This document shows positions 33,517 to 42,281 of a DNA stretch of 49,485 nt, piece after piece. The stretch is from JBCDGZ01 sp038750655 (lineage in GTDB: Bacteria; Bacteroidota; Bacteroidia; Chitinophagales; Saprospiraceae): NCBI GenBank assembly GCA_038750655.1, contig JBCDGZ010000045.1, positions 1 through 49,485 on the forward strand, in the 5' to 3' direction. The notes below the pieces were generated by a model, which was given only the letters and a program-made list of their open reading frames with translations, was not told the origin of the DNA and searched no databases. Made by a program: the position numbers and the translations under genes. The stretch's first letter is position 1; every line of letters begins with the position of its first letter.

Positions 33517-35523
33517 ATGCATAGAAATCTCATATTGCTGCTGATTCCGATTGTCCTACTGGCGGTACAGTGTATGCCCTACCAGGAGGAAAAGATCACG
33601 GAAATCAATTTTACCCTCAACGATCCTGTCGTACAAAAAGTGCTGACTCATCAGGATTTGCAGCTCACCGATAGTCTCTGTCCTTACTTTCGACATATTG
33701 ACCCCACCTACCGCTATGCAGCGGCTATGGCCTTTGCTTCTCATCGCGACCCCGCAGCTCTAGACAGCCTACTGGTCCTACTGAACGATGAAGTCGACGA
33801 AGTCAAGGAGGCCGCCGCCTTCGCTATTGGCCAACTCGGCGTCGAAGCGGCGGGGGAGCCCCTGATCGAAGCCTTCAGAAATCAGGATTCGCTGATGGAG
33901 AATTCCTACTTCAGCCGCGCCGCCCTCGAAGCCATCGGCAAGTGCGCCTCCCCGCGCTATCTGCCCCTGCTCAGCGCCGTTCGCTACGTGCGTATGGATA
34001 CCTTGCTGCTGGAAGGGCAGGCCCTCGGGGTGTACCGCTACGCTCTGCGCGGCGAAACTGCCCCCGAAGGAACAAAGCTAATGGTTGACCTCCTGGCCAG
34101 AATCGGCTATTCCAATACGGTGCGCTTTATCGCCGCCAATTACCTGTCGCGCAGCCAGGGCATCCGCCTGGACAGCTTCGCCAATTCGCTGAGCCGAGTC
34201 TTTCGGCAGGAAGATGACCCGCGGATTCGCATGGCCCTGGCCATCGCCATCGGCAAAACCCGGCAGCCGCAGGCCCTGGAGGCCCTCAAAACGCAGTTCG
34301 CCGAAGAATCGGACTACCGCGTGCGCTGTAATATCCTTCGTGCCCTGGGCAATTTCGCCTACCCTGAAGTGCAGCCGCTGGTGGTCGCCGCTCTCAAAGA
34401 CAAAGAACAGGCGGTTGCCCTCAGCGCCGCTCAGTTTTTCCTCAACCACGGAGATCGCAAAGACGGTGTAGCTTACCGACAGCTGGCCCGAGATACCAAT
34501 TTGCACTGGCAGGTACAAACCCAACTGCTAGCCGCTGCCAATCGCCATACACCGCCCTATTTCGAGGCGACCGTCGGTGGAATCAATGCGGCGCTGCGGC
34601 GTCAGCTGATCGATCCGGCCAGTAATGACTACCAAAAAGCAGCGACCCTCAAGGCGATGGCTGAATTCCCCTGGAACTATCGCTACGTTCACGATCAGGG
34701 CTACATCGCTCAAGTTCCCATCATCCGAAGTGCTAGTGTAGAAGCCCTGGCGAGTATCGCCCGCCGTCCTGATTTCGATGCCTATTTTGGCCTGAGCCGC
34801 CGTCGGGTCAAGCGCGATCTGACGAACTATATGGTGGAAGCTATCAATAATGGGGACCTTGGGATGATGGCTATTGCGGCGGGTGTCCTGCGGGATAATA
34901 CCCTTGGCTTCAAGGAATTGATTGACAGTACCGATTTTTTGGTCAATGCACAGCGCAAGCTGAGTTTGCCCAAAGATTTGGAGACTTATAATGAGGTGCA
35001 AAAGACCATCGACTTCTTCGCGGGCAGGGAGGTGAAGAACCCACTGCCGCCGGAGCCTAAGAAGTCTTTTGAATGGCGTATGGTACAGACAGTGACGGCC
35101 AAAACTCAAGCGCGGGTGGAGACCAACAAGGGGACGATTGTACTGCGGTTGATGCCTGATCAAGCTCCGGGTAGTGTTGCCAACTTTGTTACGCTCTCTC
35201 GCCAGGGCTTTTATGACAATAAGAAATTTCACCGGGTGGTGCCCAACTTTGTGATCCAAACGGGCTGTCCACGCGGGGATGGCTACGGCAGCCTGGACTA
35301 CACCATCCGCTCGGAGCTGTCGACGATGTCTTATAACCGCAAAGGATTGGTTGGCATGGCCTCGGCGGGCAACCATACCGAATGTACGCAGTGGTTCATT
35401 ACCCATTCTCCTACTCTTCATCTAGATGGCAATTACACAATTTTTGCTGAGGTGATTGAGGGGATGGATGTAGTGGACAAGATTGTACCGGGAGATGTCA
35501 TCAGCCGGGTGGCTATTGAATAA
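33517..35523 (+). CDS. Lipoprotein with HEAT repeats and C-terminal cyclophilin domain
   Basis: 668 residues from ATG 33517; the TTG at 33481 is inside the -7 box. The signal peptide MHRNLILLLIPIVLLAVQC ends in a probable lipidated Cys. Residues about 50-500 are HEAT-type helical repeats (RYAAAMAFASHRDPAALDSL, VKEAAAFAIGQLGVEAAGEP, RIRMALAIAIGKTRQPQALE). Residues about 530-668 form a cyclophilin-type prolyl isomerase with KKFHRVVPNFVIQTGCPRGD (catalytic Arg, Phe, Gln), ECTQWFIT and LDGNYTIFAEV. The Trp that binds cyclosporin in human CypA is Leu here. It is probably a periplasmic folding factor whose HEAT scaffold binds clients. Confidence 0.92.
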   Translation: MHRNLILLLIPIVLLAVQCMPYQEEKITEINFTLNDPVVQKVLTHQDLQLTDSLCPYFRHIDPTYRYAAAMAFASHRDPAALDSLLVLLNDEVDEVKEAAAFAIGQLGVEAAGEPLIEAFRNQDSLMENSYFSRAALEAIGKCASPRYLPLLSAVRYVRMDTLLLEGQALGVYRYALRGETAPEGTKLMVDLLARIGYSNTVRFIAANYLSRSQGIRLDSFANSLSRVFRQEDDPRIRMALAIAIGKTRQPQALEALKTQFAEESDYRVRCNILRALGNFAYPEVQPLVVAALKDKEQAVALSAAQFFLNHGDRKDGVAYRQLARDTNLHWQVQTQLLAAANRHTPPYFEATVGGINAALRRQLIDPASNDYQKAATLKAMAEFPWNYRYVHDQGYIAQVPIIRSASVEALASIARRPDFDAYFGLSRRRVKRDLTNYMVEAINNGDLGMMAIAAGVLRDNTLGFKELIDSTDFLVNAQRKLSLPKDLETYNEVQKTIDFFAGREVKNPLPPEPKKSFEWRMVQTVTAKTQARVETNKGTIVLRLMPDQAPGSVANFVTLSRQGFYDNKKFHRVVPNFVIQTGCPRGDGYGSLDYTIRSELSTMSYNRKGLVGMASAGNHTECTQWFITHSPTLHLDGNYTIFAEVIEGMDVVDKIVPGDVISRVAIE

Positions 35524-35565
35524 TTTAATTAATACCCTAATCATACACATTAAGCAAACAACTTC

Positions 35566-36678
35566 ATGAAAAGCACTCCTTTAACTGAAAAACATATTGC
35601 CTTGGGGGCAAAAATGGCAGAATTTGCCGGATACAACATGCCCATTTCTTATGCGGGAATTAAGGACGAACACCATGCTGTACGCAGTAATGTGGGGGTC
35701 TTTGATGTATCACATATGGGGGAATTCATCATCCGTGGTCGAGAGGCGCTGGAACTCATTCAGGTCGTGACGTCCAATAATGCTGCACGCTTGGAGATTG
35801 GTCAGGCGCAGTATTCCTGCTTTCCCAATAAGGACGGGGGTATCGTTGATGACCTGCTGGTTTATCGACTCGATGAGGACCAATGTTCGGAGGGAGAGCG
35901 CGCTTATATGTTGGTGGTGAATGCTTCAAATATCGAAAAAGATTGGAATTGGATCAGCCGGCACAATAGCTTTGATGCTAAAATGATCAATATTTCCGAT
36001 CAGACGGGGCTGCTGGCTATTCAGGGGCCAAATGCAACCAAAGCCCTGCAATCTATTTGTGATCTTGATCTTTCTGCGCTAAAATATTATACCTTCACTA
36101 AAGGCAAGGTCGGAGGCATTGACAATGTGCTGATCTCCGCCACTGGCTACACCGGCGCCGGAGGCTTTGAGCTCTACGTCAACAGCGATGATCTGGCGGG
36201 CCTCTGGGATGCCGTCATGGCTGCCGGCGCACCGCTGGACATCCAACCCATCGGCCTGGGCGCCCGCGATACCCTGCGCCTCGAAATGGGCTACTGCCTC
36301 TACGGCAATGACATCAGTGATACGACTTCTCCGATTGAAGCGGGGTTGGGCTGGATTACCAAGACTAAGAAAGGGGAGTTCAACTCTGTAGAAATCTTCC
36401 GCAAACAACGCAGCGAGGGGGTTAGCCGCAAGCTGGTTGGCTTTGTGGTCGACGATCGGCGGGTGCCGCGCCATGACTATCCGATTGAGGATATGGAGGG
36501 TAACGAAATTGGTATAGTGACTTCGGGGACTATGTCTCCGTCGCTGGGTATTCCAATTGGTATGGGCTATGTACCGAAGGCGCTGGCTGCCGAAGGCAGT
36601 GCGATTCAGATCGTTGCTGGCCGTAAAAAATTGAAGGCTACCGTTAAAAAAGTCCCTTTTTATAAGGCTGAAAAGTAA
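35566..36678 (+). CDS. gcvT: Aminomethyltransferase (glycine cleavage system T protein)
   Basis: Transfers the aminomethyl carbon of glycine from the H protein to tetrahydrofolate. 370 residues. TPLTEKHIALGAKMAEFAGY near the N-terminus, GVFDVSHMGEFIIRG, and YTGAGGFELYV with the folate-site residues; ARDTLRLEMGYCLYGNDI and TKTKKGEF are C-terminal signatures. Complete. gcvH and gcvP are not in the window, so the system is dispersed. A large hairpin follows (36720-36770). Confidence 0.95.
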   Translation: MKSTPLTEKHIALGAKMAEFAGYNMPISYAGIKDEHHAVRSNVGVFDVSHMGEFIIRGREALELIQVVTSNNAARLEIGQAQYSCFPNKDGGIVDDLLVYRLDEDQCSEGERAYMLVVNASNIEKDWNWISRHNSFDAKMINISDQTGLLAIQGPNATKALQSICDLDLSALKYYTFTKGKVGGIDNVLISATGYTGAGGFELYVNSDDLAGLWDAVMAAGAPLDIQPIGLGARDTLRLEMGYCLYGNDISDTTSPIEAGLGWITKTKKGEFNSVEIFRKQRSEGVSRKLVGFVVDDRRVPRHDYPIEDMEGNEIGIVTSGTMSPSLGIPIGMGYVPKALAAEGSAIQIVAGRKKLKATVKKVPFYKAEK

Positions 36679-36719
36679 AAAATCCGGGAATTAGGAAAAC
36701 AAAAAGGCCTGGAATTTGA

Positions 36720-36770
36720 TTTGGTATGATGAAGTTACTTTCAATAGATATTGAAAGTTCTGATACCAAA
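36720..36770. repeat. Long two-part hairpin between gcvT and the GbsR-type regulator
   Basis: TTTGGTAT (36720-36727) pairs with ATACCAAA (36763-36770), and inside it ACTTTCAAT (36737-36745) pairs with ATTGAAAGT (36750-36758) around AGAT. All 17 pairs are perfect. No T tract follows on either strand, so it is a poor intrinsic terminator and may be an operator or processing site. Confidence 0.6.
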
Positions 36771-36783
36771 CGCTATTCTATTG

Positions 36784-36897
36784 CAACTTGTATTAACTAA
36801 CTCAAGTTGTGATGAACGAGAGTATATAAGGAAGGTTTTGATTCAAATATCTGACGCATTTACTCTCTTAACAGTGAATCACAAATTGTATTAACTA
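36784..36897. promoter_or_regulatory. Repeated TTGTATTAACTA boxes before the GbsR-type gene
   Basis: TTGTATTAACTA occurs exactly twice, at 36788-36799 and 36886-36897; the second ends 24 bases before the ATG of the regulator. The first overlaps a 7 bp inverted repeat CAACTTG/CAAGTTG (36784-36790, 36803-36809). This is a likely operator region for autoregulation. Confidence 0.5.
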
Positions 36898-36921
36898 TAT
36901 AAACAACTACAGTCTGATATT

Positions 36922-37422
36922 ATGAATTTGGATGAAGGTAAAGAAAAGTTTATTCAATCATGGGGAACACTAGGCACTAGCTGGGGGATCAACCGCACGA
37001 TGGCACAAATTCATGCTTTACTACTCGTCACCCCTCAAGCACTCTCGGCAGAACAAATCCGCTGCTCCCTCAAAATTTCTATGGGGAATGCCAATATGAA
37101 CATCAGAGCCCTCCTCGATTGGGGCCTGGTACACAAGCAATTGAAGGCAGGAGACCGCAAAGAGTATTTTATAGCCGAAAAGGATATGTGGGAAGTGGTC
37201 AAGTCCGTGATCGTACACCGCAAGAAAAAGGAATTGGAGCCCATGCTTAAGGTGCTGGACGAAATTTCCAGTGTGGAGAGCGAATGCGAAGCCTCCGATG
37301 AATTCTGCAATATTGTCAGAGACATCAAATTGTTCTCTAATAAAGCCGATTCAGCCCTGGATAAGCTGGTAAAAGCGGACTCGAATTGGTTTGTCGGTAC
37401 TTTCCTAAATATTATCAAGTAA
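36922..37422 (+). CDS. GbsR/MarR-type winged-helix transcription regulator
   Basis: 166 residues. GTSWGINRTMAQIHALLLVT and LSAEQIRCSLKISMGNANMN (helix-turn-helix, about 45-70) with the wing at AGDRKEYFIAE match the GbsR branch of MarR regulators. The C-terminal 70 residues are helical and probably dimerise. In other bacteria this branch controls osmoprotectant or membrane-fluidity genes; no such gene is adjacent. Its upstream region carries the paired boxes described separately, suggesting autoregulation. The DUF1015 gene follows 103 bases later. Confidence 0.85.
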   Translation: MNLDEGKEKFIQSWGTLGTSWGINRTMAQIHALLLVTPQALSAEQIRCSLKISMGNANMNIRALLDWGLVHKQLKAGDRKEYFIAEKDMWEVVKSVIVHRKKKELEPMLKVLDEISSVESECEASDEFCNIVRDIKLFSNKADSALDKLVKADSNWFVGTFLNIIK

Positions 37423-37525
37423 TCCCTTTTCTTCCACATTGCACCTCCACGGTATTTGTCCATGAAGGGTAAAATTTCTATTTTGTCGCCTCAATTAACC
37501 CTAACCTACAAAAGCGGCAAGATTA

Positions 37526-38641
37526 ATGAGAATTCTGCCTTTCCAGGCGGTGTATCCCAACTTTGATTACATCGCTTCCCCCGAGTCCTTCTTCGGGGCG
37601 GTCAAGTATGAATATCCGGAGTACAAAAAGAGTGGTTTTTTTAATAAAACGGCTCAAGAAGCAATGTACATCTACCGGATCGAAGGACAAACCCGGAACT
37701 ATACGGGGCTGGTAGCCTGCTCTGATATTCGCGATTATCTGGAAGGCAGTATCAAGAAGCACGAGAATACGCTGGCCTCCAAGGAGCAGCAGCAAATGCA
37801 CCTGATGATCAGCCGTGATGCAGCTGTAAAGCCGGTTTTGCTCACTTATGAGGATGTCCCGGAAATTAGCGATTTGCTTCGGCAATACGTGAAAAATAAT
37901 GCTCCTTTCTACGAAGTGCAGTTCACCCTGGAAGCGCAAAAACACATTTTTTGGGAAGTTAGTGATGGTAATATTTTGCAGTCCCTGCGGAATTTATTTA
38001 AGACCAAAGTCACACAAACTTTTATCGCCGATGGTCACCATCGCTGTTCTACAACTGCCTTGATGCACGAGCGGATGAAGGAAAAAAAGGACAAGCGGGA
38101 TTATCATATGTTGCTCAGTGCCTTTTTCTCGGCCGACCAACTGGATATTCATGATTACAACAGGGTGGTAGAAGGCTTGAACGATTACAGCCTGACGCAT
38201 TTTATGGCGCGGCTGTCTCGGCTTTTTGATATTGAAATACTGGATACTGCGGCCAAACCTAAGCAAAAGCATGAGCTGACGATGTTTGTTAACCGAGAAT
38301 GGTTTGGCCTGCGCTGGCGCCCCGAAATTCTGAAAACTTACCAAAATCAGGAGATCGTACTGGATACTACTATGCTGGATGAGTTGGTATTGCGAGATAT
38401 TCTTCACATTGCCGACATCCGCACCGATCAGCGCATCAAATATGTCGAAGGGCCCAAAGGGCTGGAGGCCCTGCGCAGCCGGGTGATCAAAAATGAAAAT
38501 CGCATCGCCTTTTGCCTCTATCCCGTTTGCCTCAAAGACTTGATGCATATCGCTGATCAGGACAAAACGCTGCCACCAAAATCAACCTGGTTTGAACCTC
38601 GAATTAAGAACGGCTTGATCGTTCAGGAATTCGGAGGCTAA
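37526..38641 (+). CDS. DUF1015 family protein
   Basis: 371 residues matching DUF1015: MRILPFQAVYPNFDYIASPE, the YIYRI motif after RPEETL-like spacing, and the conserved FIADGHHRCSTTALMHERM (near 168-186). The C-terminus KNGLIVQEFGG is ordinary for the family. Cytoplasmic, function not established for DUF1015; in other bacteria it is often near serine biosynthesis genes, which are not seen here. The amidohydrolase gene begins 33 bases downstream, so the two may be co-transcribed. Confidence 0.88.
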   Translation: MRILPFQAVYPNFDYIASPESFFGAVKYEYPEYKKSGFFNKTAQEAMYIYRIEGQTRNYTGLVACSDIRDYLEGSIKKHENTLASKEQQQMHLMISRDAAVKPVLLTYEDVPEISDLLRQYVKNNAPFYEVQFTLEAQKHIFWEVSDGNILQSLRNLFKTKVTQTFIADGHHRCSTTALMHERMKEKKDKRDYHMLLSAFFSADQLDIHDYNRVVEGLNDYSLTHFMARLSRLFDIEILDTAAKPKQKHELTMFVNREWFGLRWRPEILKTYQNQEIVLDTTMLDELVLRDILHIADIRTDQRIKYVEGPKGLEALRSRVIKNENRIAFCLYPVCLKDLMHIADQDKTLPPKSTWFEPRIKNGLIVQEFGG

Positions 38642-38674
38642 GCCCATTGCTGTATACCCTAAAATCCAACACCA

Positions 38675-39850
38675 ATGAGAAAAATAAGCGCCGACCTGAT
38701 CCTCCCCGTTGATCGCGACCCCATCAAAGAAGGGGTCCTTATCGTTGATGAAAGCGGTCAAATCCTATCTATCGATAATCGCGAGGCACACGACCGCCCC
38801 AGCCTCGAAATTTATACTGGAGCCATCGTTCCTGGTTTTGTTAATACCCATTGCCACCTCGAACTGTCCCATATGAAAGGTAAGGTAGATACCGGAACTG
38901 GACTGATTCCCTTTATCAAAAATGTGGTGCAATTTCGGGATTTTCCGGAGGAGGTGATCCAAGCGGCCATTATTGCGGCCGACAAAGAAATGTACGAAGA
39001 GGGCGTTGTGGCGGTCGGCGATATTTCTAATAAAATTGATACGGCGGCTTGTAAAAGGAAGAGCGCTATTCGCTACTATACCTTTGTGGAGATGTTCGAC
39101 TTTTTGCAGGACGCTGGCGCTAGTACCGAATTTACCAAATACAAAGCTGTCTATGATGAGCAGGCTGATGGCAACGGCAACCGCAAAAGTGGGGTGCCTC
39201 ATGCTCCTTACTCCGTATCAGAAACGTTGTTTGGAATGCTTAATTCGATGAATACTGAGCCATGCACCGTAAGTATTCACAACCAGGAGACCCTGGAAGA
39301 ACATCGCCTGTTTATGGACAAAACGGGGGGATTTCTGGATTTTTATGGAGGTTTTGGAATTACCTTAGATGCTTTTGAGGCTACCGGGCAGCCTTCTATT
39401 CACTATGCCCTCAAACATATGGACCCCGCTCAGCGCAGCCTCTTTGTTCACAATACCACGACTACGGCTGCTGACATCCGCGCTGCACAAGATTGGAGCG
39501 ATCAGGTCTACTGGGCGACTTGCCCTAACGCTAATCTTTACATCGAAAACCGTCTGCCCGATTACCAGGCTTTCCTAGACACTGAGGCCCGACTTACCAT
39601 CGGTACCGATAGCCTGACCTCCAATTGGCAACTCTCGGTGCTGGAAGAAATGAAGACCATCGCTCGCTACCAGTCTTTCCTCTCCTTCGAAACCCTGCTC
39701 CGCTGGGCGACGCTCAATGGTGCCCAGGCCCTCGGCTTTGATGATGAGCTGGGCAGCATTACCGTCGGCAAGCGCCCCGGGCTGGTGCTCTTGAATCTGG
39801 AAGCGGGGATGCAGCTGAGTGCTGCCACTCGGGCTAAGCGGATTGTGTAG
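38675..39850 (+). CDS. Zinc-dependent amidohydrolase/deaminase family protein
   Basis: 391 residues, amidohydrolase superfamily of the TRZ/ATZ/SAH-deaminase type. VPGFVNTHCHLELSH has the first metal ligands (His59, His61), SIHNQETLEEHRLF the second, FVHNTTTTAADI the third and LTIGTDSLTSN the metal Asp (about 311). Composite N- and C-terminal beta-sandwich parts (LIVDESGQIL; GSITVGKRPGLVLLNLE) complete the fold. The substrate is not clear; cytosine, SAH and aminodeoxyfutalosine deaminases are all relatives. Its 3' end overlaps the convergent GSCFA gene by 17 bases. Confidence 0.85.
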   Translation: MRKISADLILPVDRDPIKEGVLIVDESGQILSIDNREAHDRPSLEIYTGAIVPGFVNTHCHLELSHMKGKVDTGTGLIPFIKNVVQFRDFPEEVIQAAIIAADKEMYEEGVVAVGDISNKIDTAACKRKSAIRYYTFVEMFDFLQDAGASTEFTKYKAVYDEQADGNGNRKSGVPHAPYSVSETLFGMLNSMNTEPCTVSIHNQETLEEHRLFMDKTGGFLDFYGGFGITLDAFEATGQPSIHYALKHMDPAQRSLFVHNTTTTAADIRAAQDWSDQVYWATCPNANLYIENRLPDYQAFLDTEARLTIGTDSLTSNWQLSVLEEMKTIARYQSFLSFETLLRWATLNGAQALGFDDELGSITVGKRPGLVLLNLEAGMQLSAATRAKRIV

Positions 39851-40826
39851 AGCGCAATTGCTGCTTTTCGGGCGAGAAATCCAAAAAATTATACTGCTGC
39901 TCCAACTCCGCAATGCGGGCCAGTTGCTTAGCGATAAAGGCTTGATGTTGAGGCGATTGGGGCTGGAAGGGGCGGTGAGCCGCAGCCGCCTGTACCCGCT
40001 CAATCTGCGGTAGTAGCGCCAGGCTCTCTTCCTTGAGCGCCGCCTTTTTGAAGTATTCCCAGATGTAATTTACTGCGAGTTGATTGGGATGCGCCAGGTC
40101 CTCGGCGTAGAAGCGGTAGTCCCGCAGATCGTCCAGCAGCAGCTCGTAGGCGGGGAAGTAGTGGACAAAATCGTAGGCTGCTTCCAACTGCGCGGCGGCC
40201 AGCAGAAGCGTGGCTTTGCTGCGTTGGTTGGCGATCAGGCCGTCGCGGAGGTGGCGGACCGGGCTGATGCTGAGTAGCACCTGCAGTCCGGGATTGTAGC
40301 GGCGCAGTTGGTCCAGCAGGGCCGTCCAGCTTTCGGTGATGGCCGCTACGCTCAGTAGCTCGTGGGTGAAGGCTTGAGCGGGCAGTTTGTGGCAGTTGCC
40401 GACGATTTGATAGCTGGCCAGGTGGCGGAAAACGCGGGCGCTGCCCCAGGTTAGGATCAGCAACTGGGCGCTTTGTAGTTGTTGTTGGCCTTGCTCGTAG
40501 GCGTCGTTGATTTTTTCCAGGGCCGCCTCGGCGCTGAGGGCAGAGAAGTGGCTGTGGTGGGCGAAGCTGTGCCATTGGCCTTGGTGCTCGAAGAGGTCCT
40601 GGTGCCCGAAGGGCTGTTGGGTGGTGAGCCGCCGGAGGCCCTGTTGGAGCGAGGCAGGGTTGTAGAGAATGCCGAAGGGGTTGAGCCGGAGGTCAAATTT
40701 GGCGGCTTGCAGCCGACGACCGATATGCTGGGCAAAACAGGAACCCATGCACAGGATCTTGTCGGAATGACCTACCGAAAAGGGTAGGGGATGGAGCGGG
40801 AGGAGGCTGCGGAAAGTTGGATTCAT
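39834..40826 (-). CDS. GSCFA domain protein
   Basis: 330 residues. CMGSCFAQHIGRRL (26-39) contains the naming motif GSCFA at 28-32, RLNPFGILYNP, LILTWGSARVFR and ISPVRHLRDGL follow, and AEDLAHPNQLAVNYIWEYF gives the C-terminal Asp/His. The pattern is that of an SGNH/GDSL-like esterase (Ser29 as candidate nucleophile). It has no signal peptide. The C-terminal 60 residues are Gln/Ala-rich and charged. The substrate is unknown; GSCFA genes are common in Bacteroidota and in plant-associated proteobacteria. Confidence 0.88.
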   Translation of the reverse strand: MNPTFRSLLPLHPLPFSVGHSDKILCMGSCFAQHIGRRLQAAKFDLRLNPFGILYNPASLQQGLRRLTTQQPFGHQDLFEHQGQWHSFAHHSHFSALSAEAALEKINDAYEQGQQQLQSAQLLILTWGSARVFRHLASYQIVGNCHKLPAQAFTHELLSVAAITESWTALLDQLRRYNPGLQVLLSISPVRHLRDGLIANQRSKATLLLAAAQLEAAYDFVHYFPAYELLLDDLRDYRFYAEDLAHPNQLAVNYIWEYFKKAALKEESLALLPQIERVQAAAAHRPFQPQSPQHQAFIAKQLARIAELEQQYNFLDFSPEKQQLRSTQSA

Positions 40827-40874
40827 ATTAGGGGTATCAGCGAGAAAAAGATTCTTAGCTTAACTTTTTTCCCA

Positions 40875-40907
40875 CAAAAATATTAAATTTCGTCCTCTTT
40901 GTACAAA
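40875..40907 (-). promoter_or_regulatory. Promoter of the GSCFA gene, -33/-7
   Basis: On the minus strand TTTG (40907-40904), 21 bp spacer, TATTTTTG (40882-40875), about 50 bases before the ATG at 40826. The -33 element is half of the 10 bp palindrome TTTGTACAAA (40898-40907), which is also upstream of the divergent gene at 40940. Confidence 0.55.
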
Positions 40908-40939
40908 GCCGTTGGCCAGCAGCGGATGAACTACTGCTC

Positions 40940-42271
40940 ATGGGATTTTTAGATCGTTTATTTGGTGGGAATAAGGAACCCGTAGTCCAGCCAGACATTT
41001 GTTTTGGCCGCTACAGCGATTCCTATAAGACGACCAAGCAGTATGATGCCTGGGATCGAGCTTTGGAAAAGTTCGAAAATGAGGACTATCTGGGGGCCTA
41101 CGAAGATTTTTTTACTTATCTGCGAGACGAGCAAGAGGACAACGTGCGCTTTGAGCGGAAAAATGGGACGATTGAGTTCGAAATTTTCCAGGGCTCCAAA
41201 AAAATCACGGGGATGGCCGATGAGCGTAAAATCAAAGTAGAGGCCAGTGTAGCCATCGCCGAAGTGCTTAATCTGGGGTTCATGCGCCGCCTGATCGAGC
41301 AGAATTTTGAATTGAAATACAGTCGCTTTGCCCTGGGGCCACTCAATAACATTGTCATTAAATTTGACTCTTTTACGCTGGATGGCTCGCCCTATAAGCT
41401 CTACTACGCCCTTAAGGAGGTGGCCACGAATGCCGATAAACACGATGATCTGCTGGTCGATGAGTTTGTGATGCTGCAATCGGTCAACACGACTCACCTC
41501 AAGGAATTGCCCCTGCACGAAAAGGAAGTTAAGTACAATTTTATTGTCAAAGAAACTCGCTCTATCTTCAAAGCTATGGATGATGGACGGCTGGGGATTG
41601 GGCAATACCCCGGCGGACTGGCCTACCTGCTGTTGCACCTGAGCTACAAGCTGGACTTTTTGACCAAGCCCGAAGGCGTGATGATGGAAACCCTGGAGCG
41701 GGTGCACCGGATGTATTTTGCCAACGACGGCCAGTCCACCGCTCGCAAAATCGCCGTACTGCGCAAGGACCTGGAAAAGCTGATCGATAGAGATAAATCA
41801 GAGTTTTTTAAAGAAATGTATGAGGTCAAATCGACCTTCGGCATCACCAATCCGGCCAATCACGACCGGGTAATCGCCTTTATTGATGGAGAATTGCACA
41901 ACATGGATTGGTACAATGAAAATGGCTACGAGCGGATCGCCCTGGCCGTACCAGGCTATATTGTGGGCTATTGTATGTTCAACTACGCCGTTCCGGCCCC
42001 TGATCGGGCCTTTTTCTTCCTGTTTTATCAGATCACAGAAAATCAGTATTTTAAAGACCTGGGCTTCAAGGGTGATTTTTATAATGCCGAGCGCAAGAGC
42101 CTGAACAGCAAATCCATTAAAAGAGCTATCCGTCAGGTAGCAGAGCAGAACCGGGCACAATATCCAAGGCTGAATCCCGACGTCGGCCGTCTTCGATTTG
42201 ATACTTTGGCTAATTTTGCTAAATCTTATATGGAGATGATTCGTGAACTGGATATGACTAAAGTGGAGTAA
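40940..42271 (+). CDS. YbjN/T3SS-chaperone-like domain protein of unknown function
   Basis: 443 residues, no signal peptide; begins MGFLDRLFGG. Residues about 40-170 resemble the YbjN (CesT-like) fold: IEFEIFQGSKKITG, then VAIAEVLNLGFMRRLIEQNF, ELKYSRFALGPLNNIVIKFD and LYYALKEVATNADKHDDLL, the typical strand-helix order with an x-x-RFAL motif. The C-terminal 250 residues are helical and include FDGEL-like AFIDGELHNMDWYNENGYER; I do not recognise them. The protease gene at 42282 starts 10 bases after its stop and carries a second YbjN-like domain, so the two products probably work together. Domain call is by pattern only. Confidence 0.75.
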   Translation: MGFLDRLFGGNKEPVVQPDICFGRYSDSYKTTKQYDAWDRALEKFENEDYLGAYEDFFTYLRDEQEDNVRFERKNGTIEFEIFQGSKKITGMADERKIKVEASVAIAEVLNLGFMRRLIEQNFELKYSRFALGPLNNIVIKFDSFTLDGSPYKLYYALKEVATNADKHDDLLVDEFVMLQSVNTTHLKELPLHEKEVKYNFIVKETRSIFKAMDDGRLGIGQYPGGLAYLLLHLSYKLDFLTKPEGVMMETLERVHRMYFANDGQSTARKIAVLRKDLEKLIDRDKSEFFKEMYEVKSTFGITNPANHDRVIAFIDGELHNMDWYNENGYERIALAVPGYIVGYCMFNYAVPAPDRAFFFLFYQITENQYFKDLGFKGDFYNAERKSLNSKSIKRAIRQVAEQNRAQYPRLNPDVGRLRFDTLANFAKSYMEMIRELDMTKVE

Positions 42272-42281
42272 ATTAGTAGCA

